Source: Acanthosepion lycidas (taxonomy: Eukaryota; Mollusca; Cephalopoda; Sepiida; Sepiidae). Taken from it: DNA of 64,000 bases. Positions 23,620 to 34,812 of this stretch are shown piece after piece. A program made the translations under genes and the position numbers. How positions within the stretch are numbered: position 1 is the first letter of the stretch; each line of letters begins with the position of its first letter. Under the pieces are notes generated by a model. That model ran no database searches and was not told the DNA's origin. It was given only the letters and a program-made list of their open reading frames with translations. The DNA is taken from assembly GCA_963932145.1 (NCBI GenBank), contig OZ010580.1, positions 508,001-572,000 of the forward strand, given 5' to 3'.

Positions 23620-24487
23620 TTTCTTCTCAAATTATATCTCAGATTACTTTTTGTTTGAATTTTCCATTCTTTCATAATCGTGATCTAGTATCAAATATGC
23701 CTAATCAATAGAAATTCAAAGCTTGAAATTCGAGCAATTATAGGTTATCAACAATGTTCCTATTCTTTTTTCATAAACATAATTTTGAAAACCTTTTTAA
23801 ATTGTTTTTCTTTAAAAACCTAAAAAATCTGATAATAGAAAATTTATTATCACAAAGTGCTGACTGATGGAACCTTAAATGAAGAGTGAACACTAAGTAA
23901 CTAAAGCAATTGCTGACGAATTGGGTTCTTTGAAATGGGTGGCAAAACATCGGCTAATTGCGAATCAATTTGAATTTTATAAAATTGCAAATAATAGATT
24001 TCATTATAACATGTTTACATATTTTATATAATTTAGTAATTTTTTATAAATTTATGGATAAAAAGTTGTTTGCATATTTATTTCTTTATAATTTGGTAAA
24101 TGATAAACGTTCTATACTATTAATTGGTTCGCATATTTTTATAATGTTGTAAATATAAAACTATTAGTCCTTGAAGCTGTTTACATCAAATTTCATCAGC
24201 TGAGCCTATGTAAACAAAAGGAACATTTTATTCATTCCTTACGTTTGACCGACGGATTGTGAGTAACTGTTCTTCTATTTTATACTCTTTTGGAACTTCC
24301 CAATTTTTTAGTCGTTAACTTATTTACAATTAAAATTTATTTTAATTATATTTCAACTTTCCCTCTTCATTCGTTATTCATTATTAATGTGTCTTCGATT
24401 GCGTTTTTTTTTTTTTTTTTTTTTTGCTTCGCCAAAGATTAACTTTTGAAAAAACGTTGGCCTAAAAATTAAATAATGATATCTATT

Positions 24488-24490
<3 letters not shown>
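23620..24490. other. AT-rich non-coding stretch
   Basis: No gene recognised. A long T run occupies about 24405-24425. Confidence 0.5.

Positions 24491-24491
<1 letters not shown>

Positions 24492-24573
<82 letters not shown>
24492..24573. repeat. Compound (TA)n(TG)n microsatellite
   Basis: About 60 bp of TA then 22 bp of TG, lying 280 bp upstream of a coding exon. Poly-T and a G9 run follow at 24680-24760. Confidence 0.95.
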
Positions 24574-24855
24574 TTTAAAAATGCGATATCCCTCAACCAA
24601 CAAAGTCAGTCTTCCTTATGAATTTAGCAATCGACAAAATATTGACAGCTAAAATACCGAAACCAAAAGAAGACTGTTTTTTGCTTGTTTTTTTTTTATT
24701 TTGTTTTTTTTTTGGGGGGGGGGTTGTTTTGTTTTTTTCTTTGTTTGCGTTTTTTTTGTTTTTTTTACAATAGTTGATAACTATGAGACCATTTCTTAAG
24801 AATTTAAGACAAATGATAATTTTATTTGACTAAAAAGTTTCTCTCTCTTTTGCAG

Positions 24856-24966
24856 ATCCAGTCCGATCAAGGCTTGGCATTAGACAAGGTAGTCAAAAGC
24901 GATGTGAATCGTTTTTATTCCAAGAACCAGAAAATTTTATAGCAAAGAATACTCCAGCTGTATCAT
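24856..24966 (+). CDS. Tetraspan (claudin/stargazin-like) gene, exon A: end of first extracellular loop
   Basis: The acceptor CTCTCTTTTGCAG ends at 24855 and the donor GTAAGT starts at 24967. The 111-bp exon is phase 1 at both ends and open in that frame. It reads PVRSRLGIRQGSQKRCESF, then a stretch ending NTPAVS, and its last base starts a Tyr codon completed by the next exon. It contains one Cys, which could be one of the two loop Cys of the claudin/PMP22 superfamily. In that superfamily the segment before helix 2 is the end of the first extracellular loop. The exon carrying the start codon and first helix should lie upstream and end in phase 1, but I could not find it. The other two frames of this exon contain stops, which supports the choice. 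Confidence 0.7.
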
Positions 24967-25077
24967 GTAAGTAAATTATCCAACGTTTCAATTCGTAAAG
25001 CGTAAAAATCTCTCAACCTATCTTCACTTCTTTCTAAACTTATGTCCCTTGTATATGTGTCTGAGATGAATGCTTTA

Positions 25078-25141
25078 CGTGTCAACATTTCTGCTTTCCG
25101 TGTCAACATTTCTGCTTTCCGTGTCAACATTTCTGCTTTCC
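25078..25141. repeat. Three tandem 21-bp units
   Basis: The unit CGTGTCAACATTTCTGCTTTC occurs three times without mismatch, preceded by a partial unit. Because 21 is a multiple of three, the overlapping minus-strand frame (24963-25232) stays open and reads a repeated seven-residue KAEMLTR. That frame overlaps the donor of the + strand exon and has no recognised domain. Confidence 0.9.
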
Positions 25142-25239
25142 TCCATTTTAATGCAAAGTTATTCCCTTTAAATAAATCACAAAAAAGTCTTGAGCTGTCG
25201 AAATAGACAAAACAATTTTCTACCTTTCTCAATTGACAC

Positions 25240-26400
25240 TCAAAATGGATTTCTTTCTAGTCACTTATCCCTATTTATTCCTTTCTGTCAGTCAAGCGAA
25301 TTTGGTAACAAACCACGAAAGAACTGAAATGATGCATAATGCATATTTAGGCAATTCAGTCAAATTAGATTTGTTGAATTCAGTCGACTTTTTCTAAATA
25401 TAATTGTTTATTACTTCTTTTTTCCTTTTTTTTCAATTTTTGAATGTTTTACATTGGGATTAAATTGTGAATACATTGCTGCTGCAATCAAGGCCTCTCT
25501 AACCGTTTTACACATGGTACGCATATAATGAATTTGAATTCTAGCGTTCAAAAAAATGTCAATATGTATCCAGCAAAGTTTTGTCTATCATACTGACAAC
25601 ATCAAGTTCTTTTAAGTTTAAGAAGTAAAATCTAAAATGAAACAAGTAAAAGATGTAAAATCTATCGGGTCGATAAATTTAAAACGTAATTTGTGTGATT
25701 TGGGGTATCTTTAATAATGTTATATCTATCTGGATTGTCCTTCAGGAAGTATAAATTAGGCATTTATTAAATCGGTTGCTTTGTACATCGCTTGCTGTGT
25801 TCATTTAAATAAAATAACCGGTGACCTATTCAGATTTGGGGCAAGCAAAATCCGCTTAATTTAGATTAAATGCTAATCCACCTTTCTTACTTCTTTTTAT
25901 AGATCATTTACGCAATTGCCAAAAAAATTTCTCTGGCGTCAGATATTCATTTCCACCGTAAAAAAAAAAAAAAAAAAAAAAAAGAAAAACTTTTAAAGCT
26001 CATTGAAATCAGAGGAGGTGACCCCGTAATTAGATTAATTTGCAGAGATGAGAGTGCCCACATTAAATATTTAAAGTTTTTACCATATTCAACTACTATG
26101 CTTTTTTGCCTTTTCTTCTCATTCTCTCTCTCTTCCCACACTCTCTCTCTCTCTCGTTTTTCTTTCATTTTTACATATTTCATCATTCATATTCTGCTTC
26201 TTACATCTTGTCCTTTCCTTGCTCTTCTTCTTTTGTTCCCTTTCTACGCATAGTACTTTCCTCTTTGTTTTAAAAGGTTATCACGTGACTGAAATGAGAT
26301 ATCTTTACATAACGATTTCAAAAATCAATTTTATAATCTTCTCTGTCACTTACTATGTTGGGCTGTCCGTTCGATAACACATTTTTTTATCAATTCACCC
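25240..26400. other. Intron sequence, nothing recognised
   Basis: Intron between exons A and B of the tetraspan gene. Contains poly-A at 25960-25983 and CT-rich tracts at 26110-26160. Confidence 0.5.
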
Positions 26401-26407
26401 AAAACCA

Positions 26408-26860
26408 GGTTATAATGTCACTAAGACGCAGCGGGGTGCTGAGAGTGAAAGAGAATGAAAAAACTTTACAAGGGAAACGAAAACTCAATTTTAAATAGGA
26501 AATCTCTTCTCCTGTTCAAGGGCCCGGGAAGAATGTGAAACGAACGATAGGAGAACCTATCTGAAAACTGAAAAATTAAATAGTAAATAAAATTTCAGAG
26601 TTTAGGCGGAGACGTTGTGAATATAGTGTTGAAGGAGACTTTAGAAGGAACCCAATCCTAAACAGGAAATAGGGGATAAACCTCTACTCCTCCACGGTCT
26701 TTCGGTATAAACGTCCAATCCTCTTCAAAAGTGTGAAAGGTTCGATAGGTAAACCGATCGTCCTGTTCACACTTCGCTCCGGTCTTTTGAATAGAAGCAG
26801 TGGTTTATCCTTAGTTTCTTGTTTAGGATTGAGTTTCCGGTTCTTTATATAGCAGTTTGC
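26408..26860. repeat. Dispersed repeat with inverted halves
   Basis: The segment 26638-26750 is matched in reverse complement by 26755-26850. Paired landmarks are GGATAAACC with GGTTTATCC, and AATCCTAAACA with TGTTTAGGATT. The outer left part (ACTAAGACGC, AGTGAAAGAGAATGAA) recurs inverted at 35220-35280. Together these make a repeat family with at least two copies in the window, one with palindromic structure. There is no coding frame. Confidence 0.7.
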
Positions 26861-27109
26861 TGAAAATATTGTATTTTGCCAATTGTGGGAGTTTATTTTG
26901 AACTTGATGGGTTTAATTTTCTTTCCAAGCAGAATTATAAAGAAAAATTTGTATCTTCACATGATATTCAAGAATGGAGGAATTGATTACAAAGAACTTT
27001 GCGTGGAAAAGCTTTAAAAATCTTGAGCCATGAAGCAAAGCCGAAATTCGAAATCTGCTTCATTAACTTTCAAAAGAAAACTTGAAAATCGTTTCTCTTT
27101 ATCTGCTTG

Positions 27110-28010
27110 ACTTATGTTAGAATCTTCTTTTATGTGCTGTGATCCTCCAAGGCGATTGCATGGCTCATTACAACTTCCTATTAATTATAGCTTATGCAAT
27201 ACTTGTCCCTTTACTATCTCTCCGAGTCCATATTCTGTCATTCATTTGCACAAACACGATGTGTATATTATTCACTGTTTCTCTCTACTCTTTTGCCTTC
27301 AATATGTCCTGTGAATGTAAAATTCTCCAAACTTTCTTTCCTCATTTTATGTCCCTGTCCCAAAAACCCGATTCTAAGTATGTGCCCTTTTTTCTATTCT
27401 CTTTAAAGCTTCCTCCTTACTTACATGATTTGTCCATGGTATTCTCAGCATCCTTCTGTAGAACTACATAACTGGTGCCTCAAGTCTCCTCTTCGTCTGC
27501 AAGGAAATTTCTCAGCACTGTTATATTGGAGGATTGATAATTAAATCTCCCTGTTTCTTAATCATTTGCTTAGCTCTTGGAAGTCATTATTCCTTATTCC
27601 AATGCGCCTTTGGATTTCAGTATCACATTGTCAGTCATCTGTTAAAACATTTAACACATTTTGACTTCTCTAATTTGTAGCTTGGATTTTTGATTGTTCC
27701 TCTTGTTGACCACTATGCACACTGTTTTCTTACTTCTGTTAGTCCTCTTTCCTTTACAACATTCAGTTTCCTTTCTGTCTACCATCAACACAGTACCATC
27801 TGTGTATCTTACGCTAAGAGTGTGCTTACCAATAATAAATCTTGATAGGACATCTAGTTCTTTTGAGATTTCCTCGCTGTATAGATTAAATAAATATGAT
27901 GAGAAGACACGTTCTTTTCTTACACATCTTTGTTTTTATGTATTTACTCAATTTTCTGTCCGTATGCTCCCAGTATATATTCTGAATTATTCTAATGTTT
28001 TTACCAAATA
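27110..28010 (-). pseudogene. L1-like LINE RT C-terminal region, dead
   Basis: The minus strand gives, across frames, a 'CDTEIQRRIGI' block near 27620, then a region equivalent to FYRRMLRIPWT near 27470-27430. This is the conserved block after the RT palm in many LINEs. It is followed by a 'FLGQGHKMRKESLENFTFTGH' type stretch near 27360-27300. Upstream, near 28000-27960, a 'IQNIYWEHT' block resembles RT motif 2a/3. Stops are frequent. A short piece of the same family lies at 53985-54145. Family naming is from motif style only. Confidence 0.7.
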
Positions 28011-28304
28011 AATCAAGTTTCAAATAGATTTCATCAAGATAGCAAAGTTTATTTTTAAAAAGAAATGAGTTATCTCTCTTAGAATTTTATGTCGGTTGCA
28101 GTATAACTTGAGAAATGATATATAATCGAAAACTGTAAAGATCGTGTGATGTAAATCAAATTAGATATCTCTCGAGGAACACCCTTAATTGTAGCTATCC
28201 CATTGATAGTAAATAAAGAAAATTAATATGTAGCGTTATACCTAATATGTTTTTTGGATGTCACTCAATATTTCACCAGGTCTAGACATCTGCTAAAAGT
28301 CCCC

Positions 28305-28830
28305 TAAGACTTATGTCAGTCTAACATATATTCAAAAGTTTTAGGTCTGTCTAATACAATGCTGCAAAAATTGGATCAGGCTGGCATAGGTACAGTAGGC
28401 TTGGGTCAGGTGAGTCCAACCACAATATCATAATGCATAAAACCTAGATCAATCTACAAAGCCTGGTATAAGATCACAGTGCATGGTTCAGTCTATGACC
28501 AAGAGTCTTGAGTCAGTCTAGTACAAATCACGACTTTTAGGTCAGTCAAGCGTAAGGTCAAAAGAATTAGATTTATCTAGAATATGGCCATGGCTTGAAT
28601 TAATCTAGTTCAACGCGTCAAGCAAGGAAAAGACCACTTAGGTCATTCTTATATAAGGTCACAAAGCTTGTTTCAGTCTTAAATAAATTGTTAGTCCAAT
28701 CTAACACAAAACCATAAATCCCTAGTCTGGAATATGGACAAGAGGCCGACTTTAGGCTAGCCACTAGTTAGTTTAGTAAAGTGTTACTTATGTCAATCTA
28801 CCACAAGGCCACAACACTTTGGGCATTCTC
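28305..28830. repeat. Degenerate minisatellite, period about 30 bp
   Basis: The string TTAGGTCAGTCTA and close variants return about every 28-35 bp over 500 bp (for example at 28312, 28344, 28540 and 28637), often followed by ACAAGGTCACAAAGC-like sequence. Units have drifted strongly. It lies in the intron between exons A and B. Confidence 0.65.
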
Positions 28831-28839
28831 GCTCAAGCC

Positions 28840-29922
28840 TACATATTTGCCAGTGACGCTAAAATTAATTCCAGTACAAAAGTTTTTGAAAGACCAGTTA
28901 ATAATCATTACATCACGTCAAGGCACCCTATTCAGTCATCTTCACACGCTCTTAAATATATAAAAGCGATGTGACATTCAAAATACCTCTGTATATTTAC
29001 GCTAAAATGTGGGGTTTCATTAAGAAGAAATAATAAACGAGAAGCAATTGTTGCAAACAAGACACTCAACGACAAGTTAATCTCCAACTTCTGTCAAAAG
29101 AATGTTTTCTGAAAGGAAACAAATTGACACACTAAACAGAACAGACAAGGAAGCGAAATTGTCGAAAGTGCCAACTGAAGCTGATTCATTCAAAAAACAA
29201 AAGCAGATGAGAAACAAAGCGTCAGCATCAGGACGCCAAGTCACATGACAACGAAATAAAAAGACGAAGTCGCGAAATAAAAAAGAAAAATAAGAGGAGG
29301 AGGAAGAGTACTTTGAGAGAGCAGAGAGACTTCTATATTTAATCTAAACAAAGAAATGACATTATCAGCATCAGAAAATGGAATGATTCCCTTGAAAAAT
29401 AGTGAACAATTAAAGCGTTCCATCATCCGCTGATCTTCTTACTACACACAACCAAAGGACGAAAACAATTTTAAAAGGTAGAAAAGTAAAATTTGAACTT
29501 ATTTTTAAGGGTATTCTGTCGTAATGTATTTCATTCCAAATGAAGAATCTTGTACAATCTGAGGTGATTTATTTGCCAATTTAGAGAATAAAACATTTTT
29601 TTCCATATACATATATTTTTTCAATATACATATATTTCTTTAAAAAGATGGTTAACATTCTTGTAATCAACTCCTTATTGCATTGAGTTCAGGCCTCAGT
29701 GAATGCCCCACTGTTGCTACCAGGCCAAGCTTAATGCGATTTGAGATATTGTTATGCATTTAACCCAATGCAATATAAAGGGTTTTTTATAGCCTGCATA
29801 AAAGCTACGATTATTTCCTGTCATTTTCCTAACTTTTTCCCATATATCTAATTATGTGTAAAATTTTAATACATTTACCCCCACCTAACAATGGTTCAAG
29901 AAAGAGAAATATGAACACACAC

Positions 29923-29961
<39 letters not shown>

Positions 29962-30808
29962 ATATATTTAAAATGATCCCATTCTTTTTTTGATAGACGA
30001 AATGAAAGTTGATTTAACTTAATCCCTGTGTCTATTTATTGTGCATTTTGTCAGCGGATGCGAGAAATAAACAGAGAAATGGTGGAGACTCACCAACAGT
30101 AGTTCTTGAGGCTGGGTAGAATCCTGTTTGTGGATGGAATTATTAGTAAAACTCCGATCTCTGTTTGATTTCTCGCTGTGCGAAACTTTTTGTGAAAATA
30201 ACCTTAGATTTAAAAATCGGGATTGGTGATAGATGGAAGGGGAGTGAGATATTGAACATAGAGGGAAAAGGGTATAGGACTTGGATTGGGAATGTATTGG
30301 TGCTGAAAGATTTGGCGCTGAGATATTTGGCGCGAGTAGGATACAGTGTGAGAACAGAACGAAATAGGTAATAAAAATAAAATGAAAAAGAAGAAAAAAC
30401 AGAGGTAAGGAATAGAACAAAAGAGGGATAAAGAATTCTTTTGCAAAATCATTGTCAGAAAATGGTGGTGCGGAAAATAAACTGAAATAAAAAAAAATGA
30501 CAAAATACTACTAATAATAATACGAGATAGGATCAGGTGTACAAACTAAATAAAAATAATAAAATAAAGGATAAAAAAGAGAAAAGGAATCGTACAAAAA
30601 AGGGGATAAAGAATTCTTTCGCAAAATCATTGTAAGAAAATGGGGGTGCGGAAAAATAAACTGGAATAATAAAAGAACAAAATATTAACAATAAAAGTGG
30701 GAGAACAAAATACAAAAATAGATGTGTTGAGTGCATCAGTGTGAAAATATATACTAGCTACCACAGTCATTTAGGGAAAATAACTAGTTGTTTGTGAGTG
30801 GTAAGGAA

Positions 30809-30810
<2 letters not shown>
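28840..30810. other. Intron sequence with (GAAA)n
   Basis: Contains a perfect (GAAA)n at about 29925-29961. The segments 30420-30480 and 30600-30660 are near-identical direct repeats sharing GGGATAAAGAATTCTTT and GCAAAATCATTGT, so this stretch arose by duplication about 180 bp apart. Overlapping long frames here reflect A/T-rich composition, not genes. Confidence 0.6.
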
Positions 30811-30812
<2 letters not shown>

Positions 30813-30883
<71 letters not shown>

Positions 30884-30962
30884 AAAAGATAAGATAAAGT
30901 TGAGTTTAAATTAAATTACCTCATCAGATCTGACGACCAGAGACCAGAAAGTGTTTGCTTAA

Positions 30963-31013
<51 letters not shown>

Positions 31014-31113
31014 CGAGACTGGGTTGTAAGGTTGATAAGCTGACTATAAAGTAGTCATGCTAGAGCTCAGACTGTCGCCACTGGGCGTTGACTTCTATGT
31101 CCACTTATATATA
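30813..31113. repeat. (TA)n, (GATA)n and a microsatellite-linked repeat unit
   Basis: A 69-bp (TA)n ends at 30881 and a perfect (GATA)n spans 30963-31013. A unique unit follows that ends in ACTGGGCGTTGACTTCTAT and then TATATATA. The terminal unit recurs at 33505-33545 and, inverted, at 33578-33610, each time beside TA or GA tracts. Confidence 0.75.
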
Positions 31114-31596
31114 TAATTTTGTATGCATTAATTCCAACATTTCTTATTAATAACTGCATTGTTTATTTCCTGGTAAACTGACATCTGACTGTTCAAAGAG
31201 GATTGTTCTTCCTGTTAGTTAAAAAAGTCATCAAAAGAAAATATGAGGAGAGGTGTTTTTACTACATGGATTGTCTCTTTGTCTCTGGCTCAAAGTAATG
31301 AACACAATACTCGTTGGTCATGGAAACCAGCTGGATCTGTCTCAAATAATGTCAGATTGCCCCATGATGTGATCAGTGCTTCGCTTTTGATCAACTGTCA
31401 GAAGACCTGTATCCCACCGAGCAGAAACCTTGCCAAGTTTATTGTGCAGAATATTCTCAATTCTCTCCAATTAGCTATTTGATTTATACTAAATTACCTG
31501 TCATCCATCCATCAGTCTATGAACTTTTCAGCCCACTCTAGTATATTAGGTCCGTTGTTGTCTGTTGGATTTTAAATCAGCCCACTCCGAGTCAAT

Positions 31597-31866
31597 CTAT
31601 TTTTCTCTATTAGCTCGTGTAACGCGTTGTGCTGTTATTTCTTTTGTGATGATCGGTGATATGTATGGTCTTGGCCTAGTGGTTATTTTCGAGAATTGTG
31701 GAATTAGTGCATACTCAATGCATTTTCTTCTCAGTGAATCATTTTCTCTCCTGATCAGAGTGGCATTTAGTAAGTCGAAATTGTGGTCAGATAGATTACG
31801 GTAAACTACCAGTGCATTTAATGTGTTGTTATGCGATGCCCATATATTTTTTGTTTGTTCTCCCAA
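31597..31866 (-). pseudogene. Penelope-like element C-terminal fragment
   Basis: An 89-codon frame contains NLSDHNFDLLNATLIRRENDS followed by RRKCIEYALI. This resembles the end of Penelope-like GIY-YIG nucleases, where a basic pair precedes the helix with the catalytic Glu (here in CIE). Only the tail of the element remains. No hammerhead-like motif was seen downstream. Confidence 0.55.
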
Positions 31867-32579
31867 TCTTCGAAGTGTTTAGAATTAGCCATGAATGTCA
31901 ACATTCAAAATCTTGCTGTTTACACAGGTTGGAAGAAACATACAGTTATAGACATATGTCAGCAGAGAGAAAAAAAGAGAATTTTGTTATACGTATTTTC
32001 TCGAAAATATCTTTGTTCCTGAGACATCTTTTTTCCGTGAGATATATATTTAGAGAATAATACATGCACTCAAATATACATTTATACATTAATGTTTGTA
32101 TGTACTATTTTTTACTTTGTTTTCTATCATGCATTTTTATAAAAAAACAAGAACTTTGAAGGTAAATGCAGATATTTTCTTTTGGCCGGTGCTTAGCCTG
32201 TATCCAGAAAGAAACACAATTGAATAGCACGGAAAGATGTAGTTATATAAAAGAGGAAATCACACAGTGAAGAACGAATTTGCTATCGTTCTGTCCCTAA
32301 ATGCAAAATAATAATTGTACTTCACTTCATATCTTAAAAACGAGATGGCGTTTCTCTGTGCGGTAAGGAGTATTTACGAACCTGCATTTAATAAAATGCA
32401 GTACTAAATAGACGAAAATAAGGGTCAAAATGATCGTTTTGTACCAGTTTTTCAAGTAAGAATGATCTTTCTGTCTTGAAACATACTACATCCTGTTTTT
32501 TTCGACACTTGGATTTTTCTAGAAACTCTTTCTCTATTTCTCTATTTCTTTAAACAAATTTCGTTTCGCTCTCTTTTAG

Positions 32580-32717
32580 ATTTGGAATTAGCTGCATTCG
32601 CCTGCGCCATTCTTTGTTTGACGTCCATGTTGATTGGTCTCATTTCCGGTTCCATAAGTGAATGCCTCCCGAGCCATGAAAGCTTCGTTGTAGCAGCCAC
32701 GGCTCCCTTGATCGCAG
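32580..32717 (+). CDS. Tetraspan gene, exon B: membrane helices 2 and 3
   Basis: The acceptor TTCGCTCTCTTTTAG ends at 32579 and the donor GTAAAC begins at 32718. The exon is 138 bp, phase 1 at both ends, and continues exon A through a split Tyr codon. It encodes LELAAFACAILCLTSMLIGL, a clear hydrophobic helix, then a short loop with one Cys (ISECLPSHES). The start of the next helix, FVVAATAPLIA, runs on into exon C. The order and spacing match helices 2 and 3 of PMP22/claudin/calcium-channel-gamma proteins. Membership of the superfamily is fairly secure, but the exact family is not. Confidence 0.8.
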
Positions 32718-33431
32718 GTAAACATCAACATACATACTCTTCATCTTCTAAAGATGTCAAAATGTTTCGACTCATTTAATTCCGACAGCACAAAGCAATC
32801 AACATCATTATGAATACTATTTAGGCATCTTGGCCAACAGAGAAGCCTTAAGAACTGACTCGACAGATATTAAACATATGCAATGTTATCTGGCTTGGTA
32901 TCTAGATAATTATGGTAACAACAGTTGCATTTGACGTTTATCGTACAATCTTTTGTAAGCAGCTTTAATTTTAAATCCAAGAAAAAACATGTTTTATCTT
33001 AGAGATAAAACAGGTTTCCCCGATGCCTAAATTTTCTAGCTACGAAACTAAAAATATTGCATAATGTAAATCTTGAAAATGGAAATAAAATCCATTATTT
33101 AATGATTCGTTAATTGCAATTAGATTCTTATTTAGGCTAGTGATTTTTATCAATTTTTATTAACATCGATTCGGGATATACGGAAATAAATGACTATACA
33201 GAGTATCAAATACCATACAGATTATTTCCTTGCTAAATACATTCGATTAATAAAATCCTCTTCAAAGCTGTCAATCCGTACAAGTGATGCGACATAATCT
33301 CATACACTTGCAACTAATGAGCTTTTCGGTCGAGAAAGCCTTATTCTGATAACACTGGGGACAGGTGATTGCGTCGGCGGCTGAAATTATTACTAATCCG
33401 TGGATCCTCAACAATACTTTACTATATACTT

Positions 33432-33434
<3 letters not shown>

Positions 33435-33504
<70 letters not shown>

Positions 33505-33542
33505 CAGACTGTCGACACTGGGCGTTGACTTCTATCTCCACT

Positions 33543-33582
<40 letters not shown>

Positions 33583-33610
33583 CGTCAACGCTCAGTGACG
33601 AAGTCTGTTT
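33435..33610. repeat. (TA)n plus inverted copies of the microsatellite-linked unit
   Basis: A 66-bp (TA)n is followed by the unit ACTGGGCGTTGACTTCTAT (near 33515), a TA/GA tract at 33543-33581, and the same unit inverted (GTCAACGCTCAGTGAC, near 33583). The whole can fold into a stem around the microsatellite. Confidence 0.75.
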
Positions 33611-33701
33611 TATTCTTAAACGCAATCGTCAGTCCACTTTTATATTTACATACGCTCTGTCCCTGACCCTGAGCACGTTAACCCCTAAATATAGCATACC
33701 T

Positions 33702-33761
<60 letters not shown>
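33702..33761. repeat. (TA)n microsatellite
   Basis: TA repeat with a single TG interruption at about 33725. Confidence 0.9.
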
Positions 33762-33764
<3 letters not shown>

Positions 33765-33950
33765 GTAATAATAATGGACTCTCCCGTCGGTTTCGACATA
33801 TGAGGATCTGACAGCTTAGTTAATTCAGTTATGAAATTTTGTGCGATAATCTTAAGTGGCATTTAAGACCCGCTAGTGATTTACAAAGGAGACCACATAA
33901 GGATCGTGAGATGAGATCACTGTTAGATTGGCTGACCTTTTAGATCTTGC

Positions 33951-34120
33951 TCACGCTTCTTGAAGATGATTCAGACAAGCAGATTGAAAACTGCTGAGTC
34001 CACTAAAACACGTTGATCTCCATTCTACCCGCTCCAAGGCTAAGCGCTCAAGGGTGTTATGTGGTATATTGACTGCTGACAAGTTGCTTTTCAGCTTGTC
34101 TTTATATCTTAGCCATGGGC
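33951..34120 (-). pseudogene. RTE-like LINE C-terminal fragment
   Basis: The minus strand reads RPWLRYKDKLKSNL followed by NTLERLALERVEWRS. This resembles the 'RYKD..K..L......W...A.DR..WR' block at the end of RTE-like LINE proteins. The fragment stops abruptly at the (TA)n at 34126-34181. Confidence 0.65.
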
Positions 34121-34122
34121 GT

Positions 34123-34125
<3 letters not shown>

Positions 34126-34181
<56 letters not shown>
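34126..34181. repeat. (TA)n microsatellite
   Basis: Uninterrupted TA dinucleotides next to the RTE tail fragment. Confidence 0.9.
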
Positions 34182-34184
<3 letters not shown>

Positions 34185-34439
34185 AAAAGTTGGTGCAACC
34201 AACACACTACCTGCCAAAAAGACCTAAAAATGAAGTTGATTATAGTAATAACCAAAAACAAGTAAAAAACAAGAAAAACTTTAAACAAGAAAAAAATAAG
34301 AAAAAAGAAACTCCTAAAAGGCATACACCTACCTAAGTAGTAAATGACAGTGAGCACACGTTTTTGATTAGTGAGCGCTGTTTTTCTATATCTCTGAGAT
34401 AAGGTATTATGATTACTTACATTATTTACATTATTCGGA

Positions 34440-34690
34440 CTGTGACCATAGAGTTGTGAGTTCGATACCAGGCTAGAGTAGTGGTGAACCAAATCTTGGA
34501 GAGATGAATTAAAGGGAAGTAGCTGAGACATCCAGAATAGGCATAGCACATAGAACTAGAACAATCTACCCAGGTGGACGAAATGAAGGGTTCGGTTCGA
34601 AATTCCAATCACCTGAAGAAGGCCGGAGAGTGCAACGACCGAAACGTTGTAAATATGGCATTGAAAATGAGGATAACAGTGTGAATAATG
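34440..34690 (+). mobile_element. tRNA-related SINE copy
   Basis: A pol III B-box-like string GAGTTCGATACC lies at 34458-34469. The body shares many blocks with the inverted copy at 58640-58880: GTGGTGAAC, AACTAGAACAATCTA, GGTGGACGAAAT and GAAATTCCAATCA. The 3' part reads CTGAAGAAGGCC, then a short loop, then GACCGAAACGTTG. Two copies in opposite orientation with a B box fit a tRNA-derived SINE, a class well known from cephalopods. The A box was not clear. Confidence 0.75.
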
Positions 34691-34738
34691 TAAATAATGT
34701 AAGTGATCCCTGTTTTCTTTTTGTTTCGTTTTTTAAAC

Positions 34739-34812
34739 AATGAAATTAATAACAGCCGGCTTAGATTTACTGGACATTTCGAGCTAGGCCGGCGGTTGTT
34801 ATTAATTTCATT
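34739..34812. repeat. Inverted repeat, about 22-bp arms
   Basis: AATGAAATTAATAACAGCCGGC at the left is matched inverted by GCCGGCGGTTGTTATTAATT and onward at the right, with a three-base insertion, around a spacer of about 27 bp. Confidence 0.8.

Noticed and set aside
27139..27471. 110-codon hydrophobic + strand frame that looks membrane-like
   Set aside because: It is antisense to a LINE RT coding region on the minus strand, which explains the open frame.
30019..30736. Overlapping 60-133 codon frames on both strands
   Set aside because: Phe/Ser/Leu-rich products from A/T-rich duplicated intron sequence; no motif, and the frames sit on both strands of a recent duplication.
30930..30960. Strings TCATCAG and CTGACGA close together
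   Set aside because: No GAAA at the right spacing and no stem pairing on either strand.
31565..31804. 79-codon + strand frame
   Set aside because: Overlaps the Penelope-like C-terminal fragment on the minus strand, whose RRKCIE motif is recognisable.
34600..34680. Hammerhead-like core in the SINE tail
   Set aside because: CTGAAGA and GAAA flank a hairpin, but the bases outside the core do not pair to form stem I, so I do not call it a ribozyme.
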